Assembly: GCF_004770045.1 (NCBI RefSeq)
Contig: NZ_RQFO01000004.1
Location: forward strand, 1 to 64,000
Origin: Leptospira montravelensis
Lineage (GTDB): Bacteria > Spirochaetota > Leptospiria > Leptospirales > Leptospiraceae
Length of the DNA stretch: 64,000 nucleotides
Direction of reading: 5' to 3'
Below the pieces are notes generated by a model. It did no database searches. It was not told the DNA's origin and was given only the letters and a program-made list of their open reading frames with translations. Shown here piece by piece: positions 6,529-14,866 of this stretch; within the stretch, counting starts at the first letter, position 1, and each line of letters opens with the position of its first letter. A program made the translations under genes and the position numbers.

Positions 6529-8775
6529 CTATTCGAAATAGGTTTTTAGACCAGATTCAAATTCTGTCTCTAAAGATTTAGAAGTCCATTCCCATTGGAA
6601 TCCATTTCCTTTAACAGAAAGAGAGGATTTAGAATTGGATTTACCTAAAGTTGAAAAACCAAGTCCCGCCTGGGTATATTTTGCTTTGACTTTCTCTTCG
6701 TCTTTCACAAGAAAACTAATCACAAAGGATGCTCCTGTTTCACCAAAACAAAGTTCGTCGAGCCGTTTGAATCTTTTCTGAAGTTCTTCTAGGTTTACTT
6801 CCAATCCTCTATTTCCGGAAATTACAATTTTTGCAAGTGCTACAAGGAGTCCACCGAGTGACAGATCTTTTGCGGAAGTGAGAAGTCCTTCTTTGCGACA
6901 AGAGATGAGTGTATCAATACTTGCTTTTTCTTTGGCGAGAGAAATATTCGGAATTTTTCCCGTATCTAGACCATGAAAACGGTAAAGGTATTCTGATGCC
7001 GAAATTGTTGGTTGGAATTCTCCCACAAGGGCATACAAAACTTCTTCCTCTGTCCGCGGGTAGGTGTGAAGGCCTTTTGCCACATCATCAATCACTCCCA
7101 CCATACCAATGGTAGGTGTTGGGAACACAGGTCCTTCTGGAGATTCATTATAAAAGGATACGTTTCCTCCGGTCACGGGAAGGCCAAGAAAACGACATGC
7201 ATCCCCAAGTCCTCTCACACATTCACTAAAGATATAATAGTTTTCTGGGATGTATGGGTTTCCAAAATTAAGGTTGTTTGTGACTCCGTAAGGTTCTGCA
7301 CCCGTAGAGGCTACGTTTCTTGCAGATTCACATACAGCAATTTGTGCCCCTTCGTATGGGTTTAGATAGGTATAACGCGAGTTACAGTCTGTTGCGACAG
7401 CAATTCCTTTTTTAGTTCCAGGGATGCGTACAAGGCCTCCGTCTTCACCAGGTTCTACCACTTTCACAAGTCCCACTTCTGTATCATACTGCTCATAGAG
7501 AGGTCGCCTCGAACTGATATTTAAAGAAGCAAGGAGGGTATTTAGAGTTTGGGAAACCGTGTCTTTGGATAAGTCATTTATTTTTGTTGGATCAAACTTT
7601 GTTACCTCATCGAGGTAAGTCGGTCTTTTTTCTTCTCTCACATACCTGGGAGCACCACCACCAAGGACCAGTGAGTCGGCTGGGATTTCTGCTTTGAGTT
7701 TTCCGTCTTTTTTAATGCGAAGGATTCCGTCACCGGTAACCGTTCCTATTTCCACGGCATTTAGGCCCCATTTATGAAAGATAGAAACTAGTTCTTCTTC
7801 TTTTCCCGTTTCTGGAATGACAAGCATTCGTTCTTGGGATTCGGATAACATAATTTCGTAAGCATTCATATCCGATTCACGGAGAGGGACTTTGTCTAAG
7901 TCCACATCCATTCCGGTTTTTCCTTTGGCACTCATCTCGGATGTTGCACAAGATATTCCGGCAGCACCCATATCTTGGATTCCTACAAGGAGATTCTTTT
8001 GGATGGCTTCCAGAGAGGCTTCCATCAGAAGTTTTTCCATAAAGGGATCACCGACTTGCACGGCGGATCTTTTTTCTTCGGATTCTTTGGTTAGGTCTTT
8101 GGAGGCAAAACTGGCCCCGTGGATCCCATCCCGACCCGTTGTGGCACCCACGATGTAAACTTTGTATCCTACTTTTCCTTTGGTTGAAGCAGAGGCCATT
8201 TGGTCATGTCGGGCAATTCCTACAGTCATGGCATTGACCAGTGGATTTTTGGTAAACGTGGGATGGATGAATAATTCGCCACCACCTACAGCAATCCCAA
8301 GTGAGTTGCCATAGTCTCCGATTCCTTTGACAGCACGAGTAAGCAAATACTTGTTACGTGGTTCTTTTGGATCACCAAACCTAAGTGAGTTGAGAGAAGT
8401 GATGGGACGAGCTCCCATTGTAAAAATATCTCGCATGATCCCACCAACACCAGTGGCCGCACCTTGGTAAGGTTCTACCGCTGTTGGATGGTTGTGGCTT
8501 TCGATTTTGAAGACAACGGCAAGTCCGTCGCCGATATCCATCGCTCCCGCATTTTCTTCTCCTGCCTGAGCGAGGAGTTTATCCGATTTTGTCGGTAGGG
8601 TTTTTAATTTTAAAATTGAATTTTTATAAGAGCAGTGTTCCGACCACATGGCGGAGAAAATTCCCAGTTCTGTGGAGTTAGGCATTCTTCCCAAGATCTT
8701 TTGAATTTCTACAAATTCAGTTTCCGTAAGACCATGTTCTTTTGCATCTTCCAGATTCACTTTCTCTTTTTCCAT
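6529..8775 (-). CDS. purL: phosphoribosylformylglycinamidine synthase subunit PurL
   Basis: 748 aa, the length of the small (Bacillus-type) PurL, which makes FGAM from FGAR with PurQ and PurS in step 4 of purine synthesis. Visible family blocks: MWSEHCSYKNS near residue 44, FKIESHNHPTAVEPYQGAATG (about 89-109), the ATP/metal region GDYGNSLGIAVGGG near 153, DMGAAGIS (about 267) and TGGNVSFYNE in the second half. The expected double AIRS-like fold is complete. It begins 9 bp after the flavin reductase gene and is probably co-transcribed with it. Neither purQ nor purS is in the window. Confidence 0.97.
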   Translation of the reverse strand: MEKEKVNLEDAKEHGLTETEFVEIQKILGRMPNSTELGIFSAMWSEHCSYKNSILKLKTLPTKSDKLLAQAGEENAGAMDIGDGLAVVFKIESHNHPTAVEPYQGAATGVGGIMRDIFTMGARPITSLNSLRFGDPKEPRNKYLLTRAVKGIGDYGNSLGIAVGGGELFIHPTFTKNPLVNAMTVGIARHDQMASASTKGKVGYKVYIVGATTGRDGIHGASFASKDLTKESEEKRSAVQVGDPFMEKLLMEASLEAIQKNLLVGIQDMGAAGISCATSEMSAKGKTGMDVDLDKVPLRESDMNAYEIMLSESQERMLVIPETGKEEELVSIFHKWGLNAVEIGTVTGDGILRIKKDGKLKAEIPADSLVLGGGAPRYVREEKRPTYLDEVTKFDPTKINDLSKDTVSQTLNTLLASLNISSRRPLYEQYDTEVGLVKVVEPGEDGGLVRIPGTKKGIAVATDCNSRYTYLNPYEGAQIAVCESARNVASTGAEPYGVTNNLNFGNPYIPENYYIFSECVRGLGDACRFLGLPVTGGNVSFYNESPEGPVFPTPTIGMVGVIDDVAKGLHTYPRTEEEVLYALVGEFQPTISASEYLYRFHGLDTGKIPNISLAKEKASIDTLISCRKEGLLTSAKDLSLGGLLVALAKIVISGNRGLEVNLEELQKRFKRLDELCFGETGASFVISFLVKDEEKVKAKYTQAGLGFSTLGKSNSKSSLSVKGNGFQWEWTSKSLETEFESGLKTYFE

Positions 8776-8784
8776 ACTGATTCC

Positions 8785-9264
8785 TTAAACGAGTTCCCTA
8801 TAATTTCGATTGAAGTAGAGGAGGGGAGAACCTTCTCTCGTGACCACTGCCTCCACAAGACCTATGAGGATCCAATGGTCCCCGGCATCAATAGTTTGGT
8901 TCACTGTACAGTCAAGTGAGGCCAAGGTATCCGGTAAAACCGGTGCACCGGTAGAAAGTGTTCCTGGTTTTAGTCCTTCCAAAACAACCGCTTTGTCCAG
9001 GGAACCAGAAGCAAAATCAGCGGAAATTTGTTTTTGTTCAGCAGAAAGAATATTCACCACGAAGTTTCCCGTTTTTTCGATGGGTTCTTTGGCACTGGAA
9101 TCTTTTGCCAAACAGAATAAAACTAACGGCGGTTCTAAGGAAACAGAAGAAAAACTAGAAACAGTAATTCCTCCTTTTTTATTCGATGATGCATATGTAA
9201 TCACACAAACGCCACTGGCCCAAAGAGAAAGTGAAGTTTTAAATTGGTCTATCGATGCCGGCAT
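8785..9264 (-). CDS. flavin reductase-like FMN-binding protein
   Basis: About 159 aa from the ATG at 9264, which has a GGAGG box 6 nt upstream. A longer frame to 9378 would overlap the divergent perR-like gene and lacks such a site. The sequence is a split-barrel flavin reductase of the HpaC/RutF type: FKTSLSLWASGVCVITY at the start, TVSSFSSVSLEPPLVLFCL (about 34-52), NFVVNIL (about 69-75) and GDHWILIGLVEAV near the end. It should bind FMN/FAD and supply reduced flavin, using NAD(P)H, to an unknown partner. Divergent from a peroxide-sensor-like regulator, so redox control is plausible. Confidence 0.88.
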   Translation of the reverse strand: MPASIDQFKTSLSLWASGVCVITYASSNKKGGITVSSFSSVSLEPPLVLFCLAKDSSAKEPIEKTGNFVVNILSAEQKQISADFASGSLDKAVVLEGLKPGTLSTGAPVLPDTLASLDCTVNQTIDAGDHWILIGLVEAVVTREGSPLLYFNRNYRELV

Positions 9265-9275
9265 AAAGCCTCCGT

Positions 9276-9291
9276 ATTGACAAATATCAAT
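9276..9291 (-). promoter_or_regulatory. short inverted repeat between flavin reductase and perR
   Basis: ATTGA and TCAAT flank a 6-bp spacer just upstream of the flavin reductase ribosome-binding site, in the only control region shared with the perR-like gene. It is a possible operator half-site pair but is not a good match to the classic Per box. Low confidence. Confidence 0.2.
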
Positions 9292-9368
9292 TTCTGGAAG
9301 GATTCTAAAATCCAATTTCCATTTGACCGACTGATAAATTGTAGGTGAACTTGGGTCAAGGGATTTGT

Positions 9369-9743
9369 ATGAAAGCACTCACAAAACATAGAGAACTAAT
9401 TTTTAACGACCTAAGAGAAAGAAAAGACCACCCCACAGCAAAGATGGTTTTTGAATCGGTAAGAGGAAAGGCTGACAAAATCAGTTTTGCTACTGTTTAT
9501 AATTCCTTGGAATACTTGGTAGAACACAAGATGGTAAACAAACTCAATATCGAATCGGATTCGGTTCGTTATGATGCCTTTTTGGACAACCATTCGCATT
9601 TGCTCTGCACTGAATGTGGGAAGGTTTTGGACGTACCTCCTCTAAAACTCAGTGATGATGCGGATCTGCAAAGCCTAGGTTTCCAAGTCAAACACGTGGA
9701 TATCGTGGTGACAGGAACCTGTTCTTCTTGCCATTCTCTGTAA
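9369..9743 (+). CDS. perR: Fur-family peroxide-stress regulator (PerR-like)
   Basis: 124 aa from the ATG at 9369; an upstream GTG/ATG would overlap the divergent gene. Fur-family layout: a winged helix (HPTAKMVFES, then FATVYNSLEYLV), then the metal-binding dimer domain. The residues that mark PerR sensors are present: His in HPTA, Asp in RYDAF, two His in DNHSH and Asp in KVLDV. Both structural CxxC pairs are there (CTEC and CSSC), so a structural Zn site should form. An Asp, not Glu, at the RYD position favours peroxide sensing over iron-only Fur function. Its own gene and the divergent flavin reductase are the obvious targets. Confidence 0.82.
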   Translation: MKALTKHRELIFNDLRERKDHPTAKMVFESVRGKADKISFATVYNSLEYLVEHKMVNKLNIESDSVRYDAFLDNHSHLLCTECGKVLDVPPLKLSDDADLQSLGFQVKHVDIVVTGTCSSCHSL

Positions 9744-9751
9744 TTTTTTCT

Positions 9752-9772
9752 GGATAGGGAGGTTCCCTATCC
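9752..9772. terminator. hairpin between perR and mutL
   Basis: Perfect 8-bp stem GGATAGGG / CCCTATCC with a 5-nt loop, 8 bp after the perR stop and 12 bp before the mutL start. No U-run follows. It may be a weak terminator or may hide the mutL initiation region, which lacks a visible Shine-Dalgarno sequence. Confidence 0.4.
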
Positions 9773-9784
9773 CATGATTGTCCT

Positions 9785-11611
9785 ATGGGCATCATTCATT
9801 CACTTTCGGCGGATCTTATCAACCAAATTGCCGCCGGAGAGGTGATTGAGTCTACCCATTCTATCCTCAAAGAACTCATCGAAAATTCTATCGATGCCGG
9901 TGCTAGCAAAATTGAAATTGCTACCGATTCAGCAGGTTTTGGACGTATCCTTGTCTCCGACAATGGACATGGAATCCAAAAAGAGGATTTGCCTCTTGCC
10001 ATCAAACGTTATGCCACTTCCAAAATCCAAGACTTCCATGACTTAGAACATCTCTTTACCTTTGGGTTTCGGGGAGAGGCTCTTGCCTCCATTGCTTCTG
10101 TATCTCGGATGGTTTTGGAATCTGGTACTGAGGGAAACCGCACCGCTTACCGAGTCACAGTGGAAGAGGGAAAAATCGTAAAAGAAGAAGAGATTCCTTT
10201 TTTTCTGGGAACCAAAATTGAAATCAAAGATTTATTTTATAATACTCCCGTTAGGCGAAAATTCTTAAAAACCGAAACCGGGGAAGAGAAAAAAAACAGG
10301 GCCCGCGTCCAAACGATGGCAGTTTCTGAACCGAGTATTGGATTTAGGTATTTGCAGAATGGAAAGGAAGTTTTGAATGTGGTTCCAGAAGAAGGCCTAG
10401 AACGAGTGTTATCTGTTTATGGCGAAAACTTACGTGACCACCTATTACCAGTGAATTCCAGTCGGAATGGGATGACCCTTCGTGGTTGGATTTCTCATCC
10501 TGATTTTTATAAATCGTCTCGCACCGGACAATTTTTCTTTGTAAACAACCGTTCTGTGGAATTAAAGTTTTCAGCTCAAATTCTCAAACGTTGTTACGGG
10601 GAACTCCTTCCTAGTGGTGCCTTTCCTTACGCCTATTTATTTTTTGATCTCCCTCGTGAGTTTGTGGATGTGAATGTCCATCCCCAAAAAAAGGAAGTTC
10701 GGTTTTTATCTGAAGAAACCATCACAGGAATTCTATTCCAAGGGATCACAGAAGTTCTACGGACCTCGACCCCTGTGGAATTTTTAGAAATGCGCCGACG
10801 ACTTTCTATGCCCATTCCTTATGAAAATCGGGGAGGGGAATCAACTTTTGGATCTGGATTCGGTGGCCCTGGATTTGGGTTTGGTGTTGGCCAAGGGATG
10901 TTTGGGAATCTCCAAACAGAGGGTGAGTCACTCATTGGTCCAAGTTCCATTGAAGGAAGACAAGGGTTTTCATTAGAAGGAATTGGTGCTGGAACCAACT
11001 TGCATTTATTAGGTGAAAATCTTACCAAGCACAATTTGTTTGTCCCAAAAAAACACTACGGAGTTTTATTTGAAACCTTCATTCTCGCAGAAGCAGAGGA
11101 CGGGCTTTATATCATCGACCAACATACAGCCCACGAAAGGATTCGTTACGAAGAAGTTTTGCGAGACCTAAAGTCCAAAGCCTATAAATCCCAAAGCCTA
11201 CTCACACCCATTCGTTTAGAACTCACGAAAGAAGAAGCGGAAGAAATGTTAGAAGAAAAACATAGGTTCTCCGAACTCGGGATCACTCTGGAACCATTTT
11301 CCGGGGGCACCATTCTCATCCGAGAAGTCCCATCTTATATCGATCCCGGTAAAGAAACCGAAACCATTTTGGATTTATGGGAAAGGTTCAAACAAAAAGA
11401 CCCGGAAGACAAAGAACTCTATGATGAAATGGCCAAATGTGTGGCCTGTCGCTCAGCCATCAAAAAAGGAGACCAGGTCTCGGATCCCATCATCGGGGAA
11501 TTGTTACAAAGATTGTCCTATTGTGAAAACCCCTCCCTTTGTCCCCACGGTCGGCCAACTCTCATCAAACTCACAAGAAAAGATCTAGAAACGATGTTTC
11601 ATAGGATCTAA
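9785..11611 (+). CDS. mutL: DNA mismatch repair protein MutL
   Basis: 608 aa. N-terminal GHKL ATPase: [23 protein letters not shown] with the catalytic Glu, DNGHGI and [12 protein letters not shown] Gly/Phe-rich linker (about 350-380) separates it from the C-terminal dimerisation and endonuclease domain. That domain has [13 protein letters not shown] (about 450), [10 protein letters not shown] and CPHGRPT, the metal-site motifs of nicking MutL proteins from organisms without MutH. It should therefore bind MutS and nick the new strand. The start is set by [11 protein letters not shown], matching the family N-terminus. Confidence 0.96.
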   Translation: MGIIHSLSADLINQIAAGEVIESTHSILKELIENSIDAGASKIEIATDSAGFGRILVSDNGHGIQKEDLPLAIKRYATSKIQDFHDLEHLFTFGFRGEALASIASVSRMVLESGTEGNRTAYRVTVEEGKIVKEEEIPFFLGTKIEIKDLFYNTPVRRKFLKTETGEEKKNRARVQTMAVSEPSIGFRYLQNGKEVLNVVPEEGLERVLSVYGENLRDHLLPVNSSRNGMTLRGWISHPDFYKSSRTGQFFFVNNRSVELKFSAQILKRCYGELLPSGAFPYAYLFFDLPREFVDVNVHPQKKEVRFLSEETITGILFQGITEVLRTSTPVEFLEMRRRLSMPIPYENRGGESTFGSGFGGPGFGFGVGQGMFGNLQTEGESLIGPSSIEGRQGFSLEGIGAGTNLHLLGENLTKHNLFVPKKHYGVLFETFILAEAEDGLYIIDQHTAHERIRYEEVLRDLKSKAYKSQSLLTPIRLELTKEEAEEMLEEKHRFSELGITLEPFSGGTILIREVPSYIDPGKETETILDLWERFKQKDPEDKELYDEMAKCVACRSAIKKGDQVSDPIIGELLQRLSYCENPSLCPHGRPTLIKLTRKDLETMFHRI

Positions 11612-11697
11612 GCCAGAAGAAAGAACCGAAAAACATTGATAGAATTCTCGGATTCGAAATTCTAGGCCTCATGCCACGCCCCCTAGAAGGCAAAAAT

Positions 11698-12276
11698 ATG
11701 ACCCTGCGGGAGAAGGAAAAAATCCTCCTCCAAAAAATCAAAGCAGGGGATCCGACTGCCTACATGACCTTAGTGTCCCCATTTCGGGAACGATTGTTCC
11801 GCAAAGCTGTCTCTATGGTAAAAGATGGAGACGATGCGGAGGATATCGTCCAAGACGCCCTGATTTCCGGTTATAAATCCATCCAAAACTTTCGCGCTGA
11901 GGCCGGAGTTTATACCTGGCTCTACCGCATTGTGGTGAATAAGTCCAAGGATTTACTTGCCAAGAAGAAAAGAGGTAGGGAAAAACCTATGGATGACTCG
12001 GGAGATAACCAATTTGTGGATTCTCGTGTCGGATATGAAAAAAAATTGGAACTTTCTGAAGAGTCTCGTTATCTAATGGATAAGATTGCACTCTTAGAAG
12101 ATTCCTACAAACAGGTTTTGGAACTTCGTTATTTCGAAAATCTTTCGTATAACGAAATTGCTGAAATCATGGAATGTAATGTAGGTACGGTTAAGAGTCG
12201 TCTCTTCAAGGCCAAGGAGTTTTTGAAGCACCTCATCCAGAAAGACGAAAAGGGAGAAGGGTTCTTTGAAAAATAA
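11698..12276 (+). CDS. ECF-type RNA polymerase sigma factor
   Basis: 192 aa from the ATG at 11698 (AGAAGG upstream); an ATG at 11671 would add nine residues. Region 2 spans KAGDPTAYMTLV to TWLYRIVVNKSKD, including DAEDIVQDALISGYKSI. A charged linker follows, then region 4 with LELRYFENLSYNEIAEIMECNVGTVKSRLFKAKEFL split over the usual helix-turn-helix. It is a typical RpoE-like ECF factor directing transcription of a small stress or envelope regulon. The next gene overlaps by 11 bp and encodes a single-TM protein, the common sigma/anti-sigma arrangement. Confidence 0.92.
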   Translation: MTLREKEKILLQKIKAGDPTAYMTLVSPFRERLFRKAVSMVKDGDDAEDIVQDALISGYKSIQNFRAEAGVYTWLYRIVVNKSKDLLAKKKRGREKPMDDSGDNQFVDSRVGYEKKLELSEESRYLMDKIALLEDSYKQVLELRYFENLSYNEIAEIMECNVGTVKSRLFKAKEFLKHLIQKDEKGEGFFEK

Positions 12277-12835
12277 GTTTATGAGTTTAAAAGATTGGTT
12301 TCGTTCACAATATCCGGGTCTCTTTACAGATGAGACAGACAATGTAGTTTTGGAAAATAAGATTTGTTCTCTTTTTCAAAGGGTTAAGGAAAAGGAAGAT
12401 ACCATCCTTCCGCGAATGTCCCAAGACTTTGACACACGTCTCCTGAACCTATTAGAATCCGTCACCTTTGACAAACCCAACCAAAAGATCTCCTTCACTT
12501 TTCGCGATTTAATCGAAAACCGAACGGTTCAATATTCTTTTTCTGCGGTGATGGCAATTAGCCTAGTGTTTGTTCTTGCCACTCGCAATTCCCAAGAGCC
12601 TACTCTTGCGGGGAATGACAGTGCTGGTGTTGTGATTGAACAAAACAACTACCAAAATGAACCTACCAGTCTTGATCTAAACGAATCCTTCCAAAAACGT
12701 GAGTTATTGGATCATTTACGTTCCGCTCCCGGTGCTGTGTATGGGCTTCGTGAATTAGAATTGTATTATGAAAAAACAGGAAGAGAGTCTGCTGCAGATG
12801 AACTTCGTCTTTTAATTGAATCTGTCGAAAGATAG
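12266..12835 (+). CDS. probable membrane anti-sigma factor
   Basis: 189 aa. The TTG at 12266 follows an AGAAGGG box by a few bases; the next ATG (12281) is too far from it. About 95 N-terminal residues (cytosolic by inference) precede one transmembrane helix (about 97-114, SAVMAISLVFVLA); about 75 residues are then outside. There is no HxxxCxxC zinc motif of the ZAS family, so it would be an atypical anti-sigma factor. Evidence is position (11-bp overlap with the ECF gene) and topology rather than family similarity. Confidence 0.6.
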   Translation: MKNKFMSLKDWFRSQYPGLFTDETDNVVLENKICSLFQRVKEKEDTILPRMSQDFDTRLLNLLESVTFDKPNQKISFTFRDLIENRTVQYSFSAVMAISLVFVLATRNSQEPTLAGNDSAGVVIEQNNYQNEPTSLDLNESFQKRELLDHLRSAPGAVYGLRELELYYEKTGRESAADELRLLIESVER

Positions 12836-12838
12836 ATT

Positions 12839-13711
12839 TTAAACAAATCCCTTTGCAAATTGGACGGCGTCCCGAGAACGGATGTCGTCTGCCGAATGCA
12901 AAATGGCTAAAGCAAACTGCTCCATTCTTGCTTCCAAACGAAAACTTCCCCCACTTCTTTCTTTACTATCTGCCAGTCTTTTTAGTTCAGAAAACCAAAT
13001 TTGGATCGTGGTTTCGTCTTTTTTAACAAGAGGACGAAAGATTCCTTCTCTCCAAGCAAGGACGGGAACCAGTTCCTTCATTTCGTCTTCTTTGGTAGTC
13101 ATTTCAATGGCTTTTTGGATGAGAGTGAGAAGAGGCGGCCAACGAACGATGGTATGGGGAAAAAGTTGGGGATCATTTAAGAAAGCGGTGCGGTAGGTTT
13201 CGATTCCTTCTCTTTCATTTCCTGTCATCACTTGAGTTTCGGCTAAATAATACTGAAGTACGGGAGATTGTTTATTCCCTCCATAGAGTAATACTTCTAA
13301 TGCCATTCCATAATCTTTAATTTTAATGAGGCAGATGGCAAGGTCACGTAACAAATCTTTGTCGAGAGCATTGGCACCTTCCCATTGGTAGGCAAGTTTT
13401 AGGTGGTCTCTTGCTTCTTTAAGGATACAATCTTGGGTCACTGAAAAACTTTCTGTATTTTGAAATCCACGTTTGCGGATTTCTGTTTCAAAATCGGCAA
13501 AAAATCCAAGGAGGAGTTTGCCTCTTTCTTTTCCTTCTCTGGTTTTTAGAATTAAATCAAGTCTATGGTCCCAAAAACTGGAAATATAATAACCACTGAT
13601 GGAGGCAAGGTCAAGTGGATCCCTGTCCAGAAGTACGGAATAGAGAGACTTAGCAGTTTCAAACTCACCATTAGAAAGATAAGTGAGTGCTTCTTCCGAC
13701 TTCTGAATCAT
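12839..13711 (-). CDS. TPR-like helical repeat protein
   Basis: 290 aa, cytosolic, with no signal peptide. It begins with a clear TPR-like unit (EEALTYLSNGEFETAKSLY, then LLDRDPLDLASISGYY). Another repeat pair lies at about 125-185 (LLRDLAICLIKIKDYGMALEVL; AETQVMTGNEREGIETY). The rest is helical and charged. Likely a scaffold or protein-interaction factor; no specific function recognised. Convergent with the anti-sigma gene, 3 bp between stops, and 8 bp downstream of hpf, so probably co-transcribed with it. Confidence 0.75.
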   Translation of the reverse strand: MIQKSEEALTYLSNGEFETAKSLYSVLLDRDPLDLASISGYYISSFWDHRLDLILKTREGKERGKLLLGFFADFETEIRKRGFQNTESFSVTQDCILKEARDHLKLAYQWEGANALDKDLLRDLAICLIKIKDYGMALEVLLYGGNKQSPVLQYYLAETQVMTGNEREGIETYRTAFLNDPQLFPHTIVRWPPLLTLIQKAIEMTTKEDEMKELVPVLAWREGIFRPLVKKDETTIQIWFSELKRLADSKERSGGSFRLEARMEQFALAILHSADDIRSRDAVQFAKGFV

Positions 13712-13719
13712 ATTAGAGA

Positions 13720-14007
13720 TTAGTGTTGGCTTTTTTTATCGTGGTGTTTGCTTACTTGAGAAAGGATTTTGTCTTCCAATCCATCGATACAAACATATAC
13801 ATCTTTGTCTTGGTTGTGAGCGTTAAAATTGGTTCCATCAGCGTGTAACTTTAAGTTAGAGCTAATTTCTCCATGAATGGCTTCAAATGATACTTCGCAG
13901 GATACGATTTTTTGAACGTATTTTGTAACTCTTTCTAGTTTTTCATCCGCATATTTTTCAGCGGCTTCGGAGCGGTCTAAGTGTTTCCAGGTATAATTGA
14001 TTTTCAT
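13720..14007 (-). CDS. hpf: ribosome hibernation promoting factor (short HPF/RaiA family)
   Basis: 95 aa from the ATG at 14007; an in-frame TTG at 14019 is less likely. It has the fold pattern of short HPF/YfiA: a first strand KINYTWKHLDRSEA, helix EKYADEKLERVTKYV, strands CEVSFEAIHGEISSNLKL, then DVYVCIDGLEDKILSQVSKHHDKK. It binds the 30S subunit near the decoding site and stabilises idle ribosomes. The His/Lys-rich tail is short, with no long-HPF dimerisation domain. Confidence 0.9.
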   Translation of the reverse strand: MKINYTWKHLDRSEAAEKYADEKLERVTKYVQKIVSCEVSFEAIHGEISSNLKLHADGTNFNAHNQDKDVYVCIDGLEDKILSQVSKHHDKKSQH

Positions 14008-14110
14008 AGTTTGTCCCAATTTGGTATGGAATGATTGTATTTTGGAAAAAAAGCAAACGTCAAATAAAAAAGAATTGAAGGTGAGTGTTTCTCATCTTTA
14101 AGCTTGGAGG

Positions 14111-14866
14111 ATGGCAAATGAAGAGAAAAAAGTTGGCGCCAAAAAAAAGTCCGCCCCTAAAAAGAAACAGTCAGTTGTCAGCCCAAAAGAAAAACCAGTA
14201 ATCACTGGTGAAAAGAAAGCCGTTAAAAAAACGGTAAAAAAAACAATTCCTCTTTCTCGGTCTGTTTCTCCTGTTCTCATTTACAACGATTCCAAATTTA
14301 CAAAACATCCAGAAATACCAGGGGATGATCTTATGAGGGTTCTCATTCGGACACCTAAAGAAGCTTTTGTCTTTTGGAAATTTTCTGAGAAAACACTAAA
14401 GAATGTTTTGAACGACTTAGAATCTCCTTCCACTGAAGGTTTAAAATTCCGGTTGAGGGTAGAATATAAAAATATATTTGGAAGTGAACGAACTGAATTT
14501 TTTGATCTTCTTCCATTTACAGAATCATATTATTTAAAGTTTATGTTTCCAGTGAGAGAAATCCAAACTTCTATCATTGTTTCTTATCAGAAAAAAGAAG
14601 TTTCGGCTCTTCATACGAGTGGAAAAGATTTTCCTGGTGGATCCGAATCCTTTCGTTTGGATAAAGAATGGATTCATCCGCAATGGATAGAGATGGGGCT
14701 TGTTGCCAAGTGGGCAGGTAGTGATGAGTATTATTTTAAAGATGGAGATCCTTCCGAGTTTTATGTAAACCCTAGAAAAATGGGTGGCCCAGAAGGACAA
14801 TCGAATCCAAACCAAGGGCCTTCCTCTATAGGGAATGGATCAGGATCAGGAAAAGGACTTTTGTAA
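14111..14866 (+). CDS. DUF4912 domain protein
   Basis: 251 aa. A Lys/Ala-rich basic N-terminus (about 1-45, with repeated KKK and KAVKKTVKKT) leads to a DUF4912 domain: LMRVLIRTPKEAFVFWKFSE (about 75-94), FRLRVEY, SYYLKF and the C-terminal STSEYYF-like ending. The tail is Gly/Ser/Asn-rich. DUF4912 is often linked to GH57 alpha-glucan enzymes, and here the GH57 gene follows with a one-base TAATG overlap, so the two are translationally coupled. A carbohydrate-binding or regulatory role is an inference. Confidence 0.85.
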   Translation: MANEEKKVGAKKKSAPKKKQSVVSPKEKPVITGEKKAVKKTVKKTIPLSRSVSPVLIYNDSKFTKHPEIPGDDLMRVLIRTPKEAFVFWKFSEKTLKNVLNDLESPSTEGLKFRLRVEYKNIFGSERTEFFDLLPFTESYYLKFMFPVREIQTSIIVSYQKKEVSALHTSGKDFPGGSESFRLDKEWIHPQWIEMGLVAKWAGSDEYYFKDGDPSEFYVNPRKMGGPEGQSNPNQGPSSIGNGSGSGKGLL

